The position numbers were made by a program, and so were the translations under genes. Below, one piece after another: positions 1 through 7,693 of a DNA stretch of 8,543 bases (position 1 is its first letter; each line of letters opens with the position of its first letter). The notes under the pieces were generated by a model. The model had not been told where the DNA came from. It made no database searches and worked only from the letters and a program-made list of their open reading frames with translations. The stretch comes from an uncultured Bacteroidales bacterium. GTDB lineage: Bacteria; Bacteroidota; Bacteroidia; Bacteroidales; Paludibacteraceae. The DNA lies in assembly GCA_937886455.1 (NCBI GenBank), contig CALGCU010000015.1, positions 1-8,543 on the forward strand. The letters run 5' to 3'.

Positions 1-150
1 GTGTTCCTTGCATGCGGTCTCATAGGTATGATATATTCATTCGTACTCATCGCACTGGTAAGAGACCCGGGACGCGAGAAGAGCGCAAAGAGCGAGAAGG
101 ACCCGAACCAGCCAAGCGTGATGAAGAGCATCTCTCTTGTGCTCAGCAAC
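1..150 (+). CDS. MFS transporter fragment, cut at both ends
   Basis: Frame 1 from the window edge encodes about 50 residues typical of a major facilitator superfamily transporter. There is one hydrophobic helix (FLACGLIGMIYSFVLIALV, residues 2-20), then RDP, then a charged linker of the kind that follows a transmembrane segment in MFS proteins, then SLVLSN, which resembles the lead-in to the next helix. The first codon is GTG, but the protein clearly begins outside the window, so this is not a start. Homology appears to end at about base 150, where the opposite strand becomes polA. The frame runs on to a stop at 388-390, but that part is only the antisense of polA. The segment is about 52% GC (hand count) against about 38% in the next 150 bases, with many codons ending in C or G, unlike the core genes. 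Substrate cannot be inferred. The family call rests on general appearance, not on a diagnostic motif. Confidence 0.55.
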
Positions 151-153
151 ATG
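148..153. other. Sequence junction between MFS fragment and polA
   Basis: PolA homology on the minus strand holds through HEMENAM (last ATG at 152-150). It then stops, where the family continues with roughly 20 more residues ending in a conserved Trp-containing tail. On the other side the + strand reads an MFS-like protein up to about base 150. Base composition changes at the same place. The exact breakpoint is uncertain by a few bases. This is either a real rearrangement or an assembly chimera at a contig end; I favour the chimera. Confidence 0.7.
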
Positions 154-2855
154 GCATTCTCCATCTCATGTATCACAATGCTCTTTACTTGTTCTAACTC
201 CTCAGTAGGTACAGAGAAGTTAAGTTCGTCGTGTACTTGCATGTTCATAGTGGTTTTCAAATGGTTGTCTTTTAGCGCTTTTGATATCTTAATCATGGCT
301 ATCTTAATAATGTCGGCAGCTGTGCCTTGTATTGGAGCATTCACTGCATTTCGCTCCGCAAAACCTCTCACTACACTGTTGCGTGAGTGAATGTCGGGTA
401 GGAAACGCTTTCTTCCGAGTAGAGTTTCTACGTATGACAACTCACGTGCCTTGTCAATGGAGGCATCTATGTATTGTTTCACACCCGGATAAGCTGCAAA
501 ATATCCATCTATCAAGTCTTTGGCCTCTGTTCTGGAAATGCCCAGACGCTCAGACAAACCGAAAGCTGATATACCATAAATAATGCCAAAGTTTGCGGTT
601 TTTGCTTTTCTTCGCATGTCTGACGTCACTTCTTCAAGTGGTAGATTATATATTTTCGCTGCTGTGGCTGCATGAATGTCCACTCCATGATGGAAAGCTT
701 CCAGCATGTTGGTGTCTTGACTCAAGTGAGCCATAATGCGCAACTCTATTTGAGAATAGTCTGCACTTAGAAACACACAACCCTCCTTCGGCACAAAAGC
801 TTCACGAATAACACGCCCCGACTCTGTGCGAATAGGAATATTCTGTAAGTTAGGATTGCTCGAACTCAAGCGCCCGGTCACAGCCACTGTTTGATTATAA
901 GATGTGTGAATCCGTTCGGTGTTTGGGTTGATTAACAAAGGCAAAGCATCAACATACGTACTCAACAATTTCTTTTGTTCTCTGTAATCTAAAATCTTTT
1001 GCACTACCACGTGTTTGTGGCGCAAACCTTCCAATACTTCTTCTGATGTGGAGTATTGTCCGTTTTTGGTTTTACGCACACGCTCATCCACCTTTAATTT
1101 CTCAAACAATACATCGCCCACTTGCTTGGGTGAGTTGATGTTAAACCTCTCGCCTGAAAGGGAGTAAATTTCCTCCTCCAATTGGTGTAAATTTGCTGAA
1201 AGAAGTTCTGATGAATGTGCCAGTGTGGTTGTGTCTATCGAAACACCCTCCCATTCCATATCGACTAGAACACGCATCAGGGGCATCTCCACTTCATTCA
1301 GTAAATAATGAAGATTTTTGCTTTCTATTTCTGCATGAAGTAACTTTTTCAAACGAAGTGTAATGTCGGCATCTTCACAAGCATAATTAGCCAATAATGC
1401 AAGATCAACCTGACGAATAGACAATTGATTCTTTCCCTTCTTGCCCACTAAGTCATCATAATGAATGGTGTGATAGTTCAAGTAAATCTCAGCCAGATAA
1501 TCCATCCCGTGACGTAGGTCTGGTTGTAAAAGGTAGTGGGCAATCATCGTATCAAACAAATTTCCTTTCACCTCTACGTCATACCGGCGCAAAACAAGTA
1601 GGTCATACTTCATGTTTTGACCCACTTTTGCTATGGTGTCATTCTCGAAGAATGGTCGTAGAGGTTCTATCACAGCGAGAGCTTCATGCCTGTTATCGGG
1701 AACCGGAAGGTAGTATGCTTCGCCTTCGTTCCAAGAAAAAGACAACCCCACTAATTCAGCCTCCATGGCATTGACACTCGTGGTCTCTGTATCAAAACAC
1801 ACCTCTGTTTGTTGCAATAATTTAGTAAGAAACTGCTCCTGAACTGACGGTGTGTTAAGCAGTGTATATTTCACCTTGGCAGGGTCAAAAGAGCTTGCAG
1901 AACTTACCGCAATTGTTTCTTCCGGTGTGTTGGTTGCTTCTTCAAAGGCATCAAACAATGACATCTGTTGGGGTGCATGAGTGGGCTGAACTGGCTGTAA
2001 TTTGGCTACAAATTGTCTGAATTCAAGTTCGGTATAGAGTTCCACCAACTTTGTCTTATCCGGTGTGCCTAATACAAGGCGTTCTTCTTGCAAATCCACC
2101 GGCACGTCTTTGCGAATGGTAGCCAGAAATTGTGAAAATAAAATGAGCTCTCGGTTGTCTTCTACTTTTTTGCGCAAGGCTCCTTTCAGCTGTTGAACAT
2201 TGTCTAACAACCCTGATATGCTGCCAAACTCATTCAGTAGCTTCACTGCAGTTTTCTCGCCCACTCCCGGACATCCCGGAATATTATCTGAGGAGTCGCC
2301 CATCAATCCCAACAAATCAATCATTTGTTCGCAATTGTTAATGCCGTATTTTGCACAGATGTCCTGAGCTGACATTTGCTCAAATCCACCACTATGGCGT
2401 GGACGATACATATAGATGTGTTCTTCTGTGAGAAGCTGTCCATAGTCCTTGTCGGGTGTGGCCATAAACACCTCAAAACCCTCTTTGACAGCCTTGTGTG
2501 CTAAGGTACCTATAACATCGTCAGCCTCAAAGCCTTGTACTTCTAAAATAGGTATATGATAAGCCTCGATGATAGACTTGATGTAGGGAATCGATAGTTT
2601 AATATCCTCTGGTGTTGCCTCACGCTGTGCTTTGTAGTCTGCATAGGCCTCATGGCGAAATGTCTTTCCGGAAGGGTCAAATGCCACTCCTACATGGGTG
2701 GGCTGGAGACGTTTTAACAAATCCTCCAAAATGTTTACAAAACCAAATATGGAAGAGGTGTTCAAACCTTTGGAATTAACACGCGGATTCTTTATAAAAG
2801 CATAGTAGGCACGATAAATCATCGCGTATGCGTCAATAAGCAAAAGCCTTTTCAT
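150..2855 (-). CDS. polA: DNA polymerase I, C-terminal end replaced
   Basis: Family A DNA polymerase for Okazaki-fragment maturation and repair synthesis, with 902 recognisable residues. The 5'-nuclease domain (about 1-290) has FEADD with Asp112/Asp113 and GDSSDNIPG with Asp187/Asp190. The 3'-5' proofreading domain keeps all catalytic residues: Asp355 and Glu357 (FDTET), Asn414 and Asp418 (GQNMKYD), Tyr491 and Asp495 (YACED). The polymerase domain has motif A with Asp699 (SADYSQIEL), motif B at 748-761 (RRKAKTANFGIIYG) and motif C with His875-Asp876-Glu877. QMSLF at 297-301, in the linker between the two nuclease domains, looks like a sliding-clamp binding site. The start is ATG at 2855, giving the usual MKRLLLIDAYAMIYRAYYAF; there is no Shine-Dalgarno. 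It begins 8 nt after the MATE stop, so cotranscription is likely. Oddity: after Met902 the last ~20 residues of the family are missing and the frame runs open to the window edge through unrelated sequence. Confidence 0.95.
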
Positions 2856-2863
2856 AGTCTGTT

Positions 2864-4231
2864 CTATTCTATTGATTTAGCACTCAGTTTTTCTAATTTA
2901 TTAATCTGTCGATAACAACGAACATGATATAGCAAGGCGGCAATGGAAAGACCTACAATAAAACCAATCCAAATACCTATTTCACCCAATCCACAGATAA
3001 AACCTAAATAATAACCCACCGGCAAATTTATACATATATATGAGATAAACGCATACACCACCGGACGTCTCACGTCTGTCAGCCCTCTCAATATGCTCAC
3101 TCCCACTGTTTGCATTCCATCAGAGATTTGAAAAAGACCGGCTAAGATAATCAGCGGAGCGGCTGTGGTTATCACATCCACATCGGTAGTAAATATACGG
3201 GGAATATAGGAGGCAAAAACGATCATTAAGAGTGCCATCAACGAATTAGTCAATAAACAAAGATGAACTGATGCCTTACCTGCCATGCGCAATGCATAAA
3301 AATTTCCTTCACCCAAGCGATGGCTCACTCGAATGGTTGTGGCTGAGCCAATACCTACCACCAACATAAAGGTTAGGTTGGATATATTCTGAGCAATCTG
3401 ATTGGCAGCTAATGGCACTGCACCCAGCCATCCCACCATGATTGAACACATGGCAAAGGCTGTACATTCCAACAACATGTGACCGCCAATGGGAAGACCC
3501 ACCTGAGCTATCTTTTTCATATAACGACATCTGCCGCCAATACTTTTATCCCACTTCAAAAAAGAGGAAAATTCAGACGAATACTTCAACACAACAAAAA
3601 ACAATATGGGCATCAACACGCGTGCTATCAAGGTGGCAATTCCTGCACCCACTACCCCCCAACGAGGAAAACCCAGTTTTCCATAAATCAACAAATAATT
3701 GAGCACAATGTTAACAACACAAGATACCATCGTGATGTTCATAGCCACCTTAGTGTTGCCAAGTCCTTCTAAAAATTGCTTGCACAGGCAAAATAGTAGA
3801 TAAGGCAGCAAACTCAGAATCTGAATCAAATAATAAGGTTTTGCCAAAACAATCACCTCCGGCACTTGACCCATAAAATCAAATCCTAAATAAACCATGA
3901 GCAAAATCATACTCATCATCACCCCAAGAAGCAATACATACAACAAACCATTCTGAAACAAAGCTTTTACATAACCGGTATCTTTTTGTACAAAGGCTTG
4001 TCCCACTAAGGGAGTCAATCCCATCACAGCGCCCATGGCAAAAACATGTCCTAAAATATACACTGAATTGGCAAACGCCACCGCTGCCAACTCCACCGCA
4101 CCTAAGTGACCCACCATAATATTATCAAAAAGAGCCACCATTCCTCCTCCCACTTGTGTCAACACAACCGGTAAGGCTATTTTTAGATTATTTTTATAGT
4201 AAGGGATATATTTCGTAAGGGAAGTAAACAT
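2864..4231 (-). CDS. MATE family multidrug efflux transporter, NorM type
   Basis: Inner-membrane exporter of the MATE family, which couples efflux of cationic drugs to Na+ or H+ entry. At 455 aa it is full length (NorM is about 457), with roughly twelve hydrophobic segments in two homologous six-helix halves. Asp36 (ALFDNIMVG), Glu255 (HMLLECTAF) and Asp371 (FQISDGMQ) fall at the numbers I recall for the cation-coupling residues of Vibrio cholerae NorM, so the ion site looks intact. Other family signatures are GLTPLVGQAF near residue 75 and WGVVGAGIAT at 191-200. The start is ATG at 4231, preceded on the coding strand by an A8 tract (A-rich leader, no Shine-Dalgarno). The stop TAG lies 8 nt before the polA start. 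No convincing promoter was found in the 119-bp divergent spacer. Actual substrates cannot be told from sequence. Confidence 0.93.
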   Translation of the reverse strand: MFTSLTKYIPYYKNNLKIALPVVLTQVGGGMVALFDNIMVGHLGAVELAAVAFANSVYILGHVFAMGAVMGLTPLVGQAFVQKDTGYVKALFQNGLLYVLLLGVMMSMILLMVYLGFDFMGQVPEVIVLAKPYYLIQILSLLPYLLFCLCKQFLEGLGNTKVAMNITMVSCVVNIVLNYLLIYGKLGFPRWGVVGAGIATLIARVLMPILFFVVLKYSSEFSSFLKWDKSIGGRCRYMKKIAQVGLPIGGHMLLECTAFAMCSIMVGWLGAVPLAANQIAQNISNLTFMLVVGIGSATTIRVSHRLGEGNFYALRMAGKASVHLCLLTNSLMALLMIVFASYIPRIFTTDVDVITTAAPLIILAGLFQISDGMQTVGVSILRGLTDVRRPVVYAFISYICINLPVGYYLGFICGLGEIGIWIGFIVGLSIAALLYHVRCYRQINKLEKLSAKSIE

Positions 4232-4240
4232 GTTTTTTTT

Positions 4241-4295
4241 AAAAAAAATCGTTTTTTAGGTCAGATTATTTCGTTTAATGCAAAAAAAATCGTTT
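4241..4295. repeat. Pair of 14-bp direct repeats in divergent spacer
   Basis: The motif AAAAAAAATCGTTT occurs at 4241-4254 and again, exactly, at 4282-4295, 41 bp apart start to start (about four helical turns). Both lie between the MATE gene (minus) and the small membrane protein gene (plus). Same-face spacing and A-tracts would suit a regulator or bent DNA, but A-tracts are common in AT-rich spacers and no regulator is identified. Confidence 0.5.
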
Positions 4296-4296
4296 A

Positions 4297-4328
4297 TTTG
4301 CAGTTGATTAAGAATCTCACAATTATTG
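4297..4328 (+). promoter_or_regulatory. Weak candidate Bacteroidota promoter for the small membrane protein
   Basis: TTTG at 4297-4300 is followed after exactly 20 nt by AATTATTG at 4321-4328. The Bacteroidota consensus is TTTG, 19-21 nt, TAnnTTTG. The -7 box matches only four of its six specified positions. A start site near 4335 would leave a leader of about 16 nt before the ATG at 4351. Spacing is right but the box is poor, so this is tentative. Confidence 0.3.
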
Positions 4329-4350
4329 TAAATTATAATTATACCATATC

Positions 4351-4521
4351 ATGAACGAAGTTTTAAAGTATTTAGGCGTCATTATTGTCCTATTAGGTGT
4401 TGTCACATTTGCTCTTTATTATTATGTCTTTCCTAACAGCAACACTTGCTTGGTGTTAGGTGGTGCTGCGTTGATAATCGGTTTCTTTACTCACGTACTT
4501 ATCAACAGATTCATGAAATAA
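4351..4521 (+). CDS. Small two-helix membrane protein
   Basis: A 56-aa protein beginning MNEVLKYLGVIIVLLGVV and ending NRFMK. Two hydrophobic stretches (about residues 8-28 and 34-51) are separated by a short polar turn with Pro and Asn (FPNSNTC), so it is predicted to be a helical hairpin in the cytoplasmic membrane with a basic C-terminus. There is no cleavable signal peptide or known catalytic motif. I recall similar short proteins beginning MNEVLKY annotated as hypothetical in Bacteroidales, but their function is unknown to me. It is transcribed divergently from the MATE gene and convergently toward parC, and a strong hairpin terminator starts 18 nt after its TAA stop. That isolated unit with its own terminator supports a real gene despite the size. 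Confidence 0.75.
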   Translation: MNEVLKYLGVIIVLLGVVTFALYYYVFPNSNTCLVLGGAALIIGFFTHVLINRFMK

Positions 4522-4539
4522 AGAACAACGCATTTACTG

Positions 4540-4576
4540 ATAAAAACCGAAGTTTACACTTCGGTTTTTATTTTTT
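4540..4576. terminator. Bidirectional intrinsic terminator
   Basis: A perfect 13-bp inverted repeat, TAAAAACCGAAGT (4541-4553) and its complement (4558-4570), encloses the 4-nt loop TTAC. Pairing extends one more A-T pair to 4540/4571. On the + strand it is followed by TTTTTT (4571-4576); on the minus strand the stem ends in a run of five T. It lies 18 nt after the small membrane protein stop and 5 nt after the parC stop, so it can end both converging transcripts. Confidence 0.9.
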
Positions 4577-4581
4577 ATGCA

Positions 4582-7479
4582 TTAAAAGAGGCTCATCTGA
4601 CCCTCATCTGCATCTGTTGATTTTCCACTCTTCTTCTTACGAGTCACCTTGGAGGGTTTAGCCTCTGAAACGGGCAATGAACTTTCCGGAATCTCTGCCA
4701 CTATCTCTAATGCAATTTCCGACAAAATATCTGTGGAAGCCGACTCAGTGGACTCTTCCATGCTTGAAGACTCTTCTACAAGCGCTGGCTCCTCTTCCAA
4801 AAGTGCACCTTTCTCCTCAACATTTTCTTCTGCAACAACAGCCTCTTCTGCCATAGAGGGCTCCGATGGTGACAATTCATCTCCCTCCACTACAACTTCT
4901 TCTGCGCCTTCCTCCTCATCTGTTTTCACATCCTCTGTCTCCACTTCCAGTGGTTCTAATGCTTCAATATCTGCCACCTTATATGTGGTAAGGCGTTTAC
5001 CCTTTGCCTTAATGCTTTTCACAGCGATAAAGTCTTCCACATTCACCACCAAGGCTTCACGCGCTTCATCTGCCCCACCGTATGTGATACGTATCTGAGG
5101 ACGTACATCTTGCATGAGCAGTCGTAGGGATGAATCCGGATGCTCTCCCACAAAGTTTAAGGGCTTTGCTGTAGGCTCAAGCATGAATCGTTTTAGGTAA
5201 TAATACTTCTGCTCTCCATCCCACAACACTGCCGACCATATGGTGTCTGGATTATACTTGATGATATACAAATAGTCGGCTTCAAAATGATTAGACAAGT
5301 CAAATCCGGTGGTGTAATACTCTCCTCGTTTGTTAATCACCAACAACAAGTCATCACTGTGGAACTCCCCGATATAACTACCTCTTCCGTCATAATTCAA
5401 ACGCAACACATCCGGATCAAACCACACTTCACGACCTCCCAATGTAGAGCCACCCTTTTGTTTGAGGGTCACCTTCACCACATCATTTTTCGTTAGCAGA
5501 TTACCCATCGACTGTCTGCCCTTGATGGCCAATTCGCTAAAATCCTTTTCTATGACATTCTTCTTCAACTTAGGATTTGGCTTTAAGGTAGCTTTTATAA
5601 TCTCAGCCTCACCATTGGAATTAGCGGTGAAATACATAATTCTTGAACCGGGCTTACCTTGGGTCAAATCATACTCCTTGTCACGTGACACGCCAAACAC
5701 AGCACAACGTTTCATGTAGTATGGACCGCTCTTACCATCCCTATACACCACATTATACACTGTCCGCTTGTCATTCTTACGGAACACATCCAAATGAAGC
5801 ACATTCGCACCCACCGACACCTTCTCTGCCACCTTAATCACCTTATATTTACCATCCTTAAAGAAGATAATGATGTCGTCAATGTCAGAACAGTTACACA
5901 CAAACTCATCCTTCTTCAATCCTGTACCAATAAAGCCCTCTGCACGGTTGATATAAAGCTTTTCATTGGCCTCTACAACCTTCGTGGCAACTATCGTCTC
6001 AAAATTACGTATCTCGGTCTTACGAACATATTTCGCACCATACTTCTTCTTCAAGTAGTCAAACCATTTGATGGTAAACTGCGTGAGATGTTCTATGTTA
6101 TATTCCACCTCAGTAATCTTTTGCTTGATGGCTGCAATATTATCATCTGCCTTCTTGGAGTCAAACTTGGTGATGCGCACCATCTTGATGTCCAGCAAAC
6201 GTAATATATCCTCATCACGCACCTCTCGCACCAACTGCGACAAGAAAGGTTTCAGGCGCTTGCCAACATGCAACACTACATCCTCCTGAGTAGCACTCTC
6301 CTCAAATTCCTTATCCTTGTAAATGCGCTGTTCTATAAATATCTTTTCAAGCGATGTGAAAAAAAGTTGCTCATTCAGTTCGCTCAACTGCACCAAAAAC
6401 TCCGCATGAAATATCTCCATCGTGTGGTCTACACTCGCTTTCAGCAATGCACTCACAGTGAGAAACTCCGGCTTCTTGTCGCGAATCACACAACAATTAG
6501 GATAAATACTCTGTTCACAATCCGTAAACGCATAGAGAGCATCAATAGTCTTGTCTGATGACACGCCGGCTTGCAGATGAATCCTAATCTCCACATTCGC
6601 TGCCGTGTTATCATCCACCTTGCGAATCTTTATCTTACCCTTTTCGTTGGCTTTAATAATAGAGTCAATCAATTTACCCGTATTCGTCCCATAAGGTATC
6701 TCAGTCACAACCAAGGTCTTGTTGTCAAGCTTACTAATCTTCGCACGAATCTTCACCATCCCACCTCGCTCACCATCATTATACCGGCTCACATCAATCG
6801 AACCCCCCGTAGGAAAATCAGGATAGAGAACAAATGGTTTATTCTTTAAATACGCCACAGCCCCTTCACACAGTTCCACAAAATTATGAGGCAAAATCTT
6901 GGAGTTCAATCCCACAGCAATACCTTCCACACCCTGAGCCAGCAATAAAGGAAATTTCACAGGCAGTGTAATCGGTTCGTTATTTCTTCCATCATACGAT
7001 TTCTTCCACTCCGTCACTTTCGGACTATACAACGTCTCCAATGCAAACTTCGACAAACGAGCCTCAATATAACGAGGAGCGGCCGCACCATCACCCGTCA
7101 ATATATTACCCCAGTTACCCTGACAATCAATCAATAAATCCTTTTGACCCAATTGTGTCAACGCATCCGCAATGGAAGCATCACCATGAGGGTGAAACTG
7201 CATCGTGTGACCAACAATGTTAGCCACCTTATTATACCGGCCATCCTCCAATCGACGCATTGAATGAAGAATACGACGTTGAACAGGCTTCAACCCATCA
7301 TAAAGATCAGGAACAGCACGCTCCAAAATAACATAAGAAGCATAGTCTAAAAACCAATTTTGATACATCCCCGTCAAGTGGTGTAACACAGATGGGGAGC
7401 TATTCTCCGGAACTTTATAAGAAGAATGTTCAGACAACTCATTCGTCTCTTCTTCTATTGGGTATTCATCTACAGACAT
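4582..7479 (-). CDS. parC: DNA topoisomerase IV subunit A (ParC/GyrA family)
   Basis: Type IIA topoisomerase breakage-rejoining subunit, expected to pair with a ParE partner (not in the window) and decatenate chromosomes. It has 965 aa from ATG at 7479. An upstream ATG at 7557 is rejected because it precedes the promoter and adds 26 atypical residues. The winged-helix region has HPHGD (96-100); the quinolone-pocket positions equivalent to GyrA Ser83 and Asp87 are Ala101 and Asp105. The catalytic Tyr is 137 (AAAPRYIEARLS). A pinwheel-like C-terminal domain follows, and GRQSMG at 654-659 sits where gyrases have the Gly-rich GyrA box; its degenerate form fits topo IV rather than gyrase. From about 839 the protein becomes a Glu-rich low-complexity tail, then a basic patch (941-953, with RKKK), then a terminal QMSLF (961-965) resembling a sliding-clamp binding peptide. 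Gyrase A is the alternative, judged less likely. Confidence 0.92.
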   Translation of the reverse strand: MSVDEYPIEEETNELSEHSSYKVPENSSPSVLHHLTGMYQNWFLDYASYVILERAVPDLYDGLKPVQRRILHSMRRLEDGRYNKVANIVGHTMQFHPHGDASIADALTQLGQKDLLIDCQGNWGNILTGDGAAAPRYIEARLSKFALETLYSPKVTEWKKSYDGRNNEPITLPVKFPLLLAQGVEGIAVGLNSKILPHNFVELCEGAVAYLKNKPFVLYPDFPTGGSIDVSRYNDGERGGMVKIRAKISKLDNKTLVVTEIPYGTNTGKLIDSIIKANEKGKIKIRKVDDNTAANVEIRIHLQAGVSSDKTIDALYAFTDCEQSIYPNCCVIRDKKPEFLTVSALLKASVDHTMEIFHAEFLVQLSELNEQLFFTSLEKIFIEQRIYKDKEFEESATQEDVVLHVGKRLKPFLSQLVREVRDEDILRLLDIKMVRITKFDSKKADDNIAAIKQKITEVEYNIEHLTQFTIKWFDYLKKKYGAKYVRKTEIRNFETIVATKVVEANEKLYINRAEGFIGTGLKKDEFVCNCSDIDDIIIFFKDGKYKVIKVAEKVSVGANVLHLDVFRKNDKRTVYNVVYRDGKSGPYYMKRCAVFGVSRDKEYDLTQGKPGSRIMYFTANSNGEAEIIKATLKPNPKLKKNVIEKDFSELAIKGRQSMGNLLTKNDVVKVTLKQKGGSTLGGREVWFDPDVLRLNYDGRGSYIGEFHSDDLLLVINKRGEYYTTGFDLSNHFEADYLYIIKYNPDTIWSAVLWDGEQKYYYLKRFMLEPTAKPLNFVGEHPDSSLRLLMQDVRPQIRITYGGADEAREALVVNVEDFIAVKSIKAKGKRLTTYKVADIEALEPLEVETEDVKTDEEEGAEEVVVEGDELSPSEPSMAEEAVVAEENVEEKGALLEEEPALVEESSSMEESTESASTDILSEIALEIVAEIPESSLPVSEAKPSKVTRKKKSGKSTDADEGQMSLF

Positions 7480-7526
7480 AAGGTTCGTATAAGAAAAGAT
7501 TACAACTACCGATTTTTGTATCCTTG

Positions 7527-7558
7527 CAAAGATAGTGCAAACCGAGTGAATAATCAAA
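7527..7558 (-). promoter_or_regulatory. Bacteroidota promoter P1 of parC
   Basis: On the minus strand TTTG (7558-7555) and TATCTTTG (7534-7527) are separated by exactly 20 nt, a full match to the Bacteroidota sigma-ABfr consensus (TTTG, 19-21 nt, TAnnTTTG). Transcription would begin near 7520, leaving an A/T-rich leader of about 40 nt without Shine-Dalgarno before the parC ATG at 7479. The -33 box lies in an arm of the hairpin of the first repeat copy. Confidence 0.8.
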
Positions 7559-7604
7559 AATAAACTTGTTTAATTTTTGATTGTTCCAAGGTGCAGCCTA
7601 TCTT
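7529..7604. repeat. Bacteroidales-type intergenic palindromic repeat, copy A
   Basis: A 76-bp unit opens with AAGATAGTGCAAACCGAG and closes with CCTATCTT, so its ends are complementary. The middle folds into a hairpin whose arms, TCAAAAATAAAC and GTTTAATTTTTGA, pair over 12 bp with one bulged T around a TT loop. I recall similar units beginning CAAAGATAGTGCAAnCCGAG in Bacteroides and Prevotella intergenic regions. It contains promoter P1 on the minus strand. Confidence 0.75.
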
Positions 7605-7607
7605 ATT

Positions 7608-7639
7608 CAAAGATAGTGAAAGGTGAGCGAAATAACAAA
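7608..7639 (-). promoter_or_regulatory. Second tandem promoter P2 upstream of parC
   Basis: On the minus strand TTTG (7639-7636), a 20-nt spacer and TATCTTTG (7615-7608) repeat the P1 architecture exactly, 81 bp upstream. It is in the equivalent place of the second repeat copy. A transcript from here would run through the whole of the first repeat, so its hairpin would lie in the leader RNA. It may be active or just a by-product of repeat duplication. Confidence 0.6.
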
Positions 7640-7682
7640 ATAAGCTTGCTTAATTTTGTATTTCCGAACCGCATCCTATCTT
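7610..7682. repeat. Bacteroidales-type intergenic palindromic repeat, copy B
   Basis: A 73-bp relative of copy A in the same orientation, starting 81 bp further on. It opens AAGATAGTGAAAGGTGAG and closes CCTATCTT. Its hairpin arms ACAAAATAAGC and GCTTAATTTTGT pair with the same single bulged T around the same TT loop as copy A. The arms differ from copy A by paired substitutions (TAAAC/GTTTA against TAAGC/GCTTA, and TCAAA/TTTGA against ACAAA/TTTGT), which preserve the stem. Confidence 0.75.
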
Positions 7683-7693
7683 GGCCGCAGGCA

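Noticed and set aside
1..390. One 129-aa + strand gene from the left edge
   Set aside because: Only the first ~50 residues look like a real (MFS) protein; the rest is the antisense of polA, including its motif C. It is a hybrid frame produced by the junction.
4232..4256. T8A8 run as a terminator
   Set aside because: It is a pure A/T palindrome with no G-C stem, directly before the MATE start codon. It is better explained as an A-rich translation leader.
4649..5098. Ser/Thr-rich 149-aa + strand frame
   Set aside because: It is the antisense of the Glu-rich ParC tail; GAA/GAG repeats read backwards give TTC/TCC and Ser-rich peptides.
7480..7557. Longer parC start at 7557 adding 26 residues
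   Set aside because: It lies upstream of the expected start site of the full-consensus promoter (TATCTTTG at 7534-7527), and the added residues are unlike ParC N-termini. ATG at 7479 is used instead.
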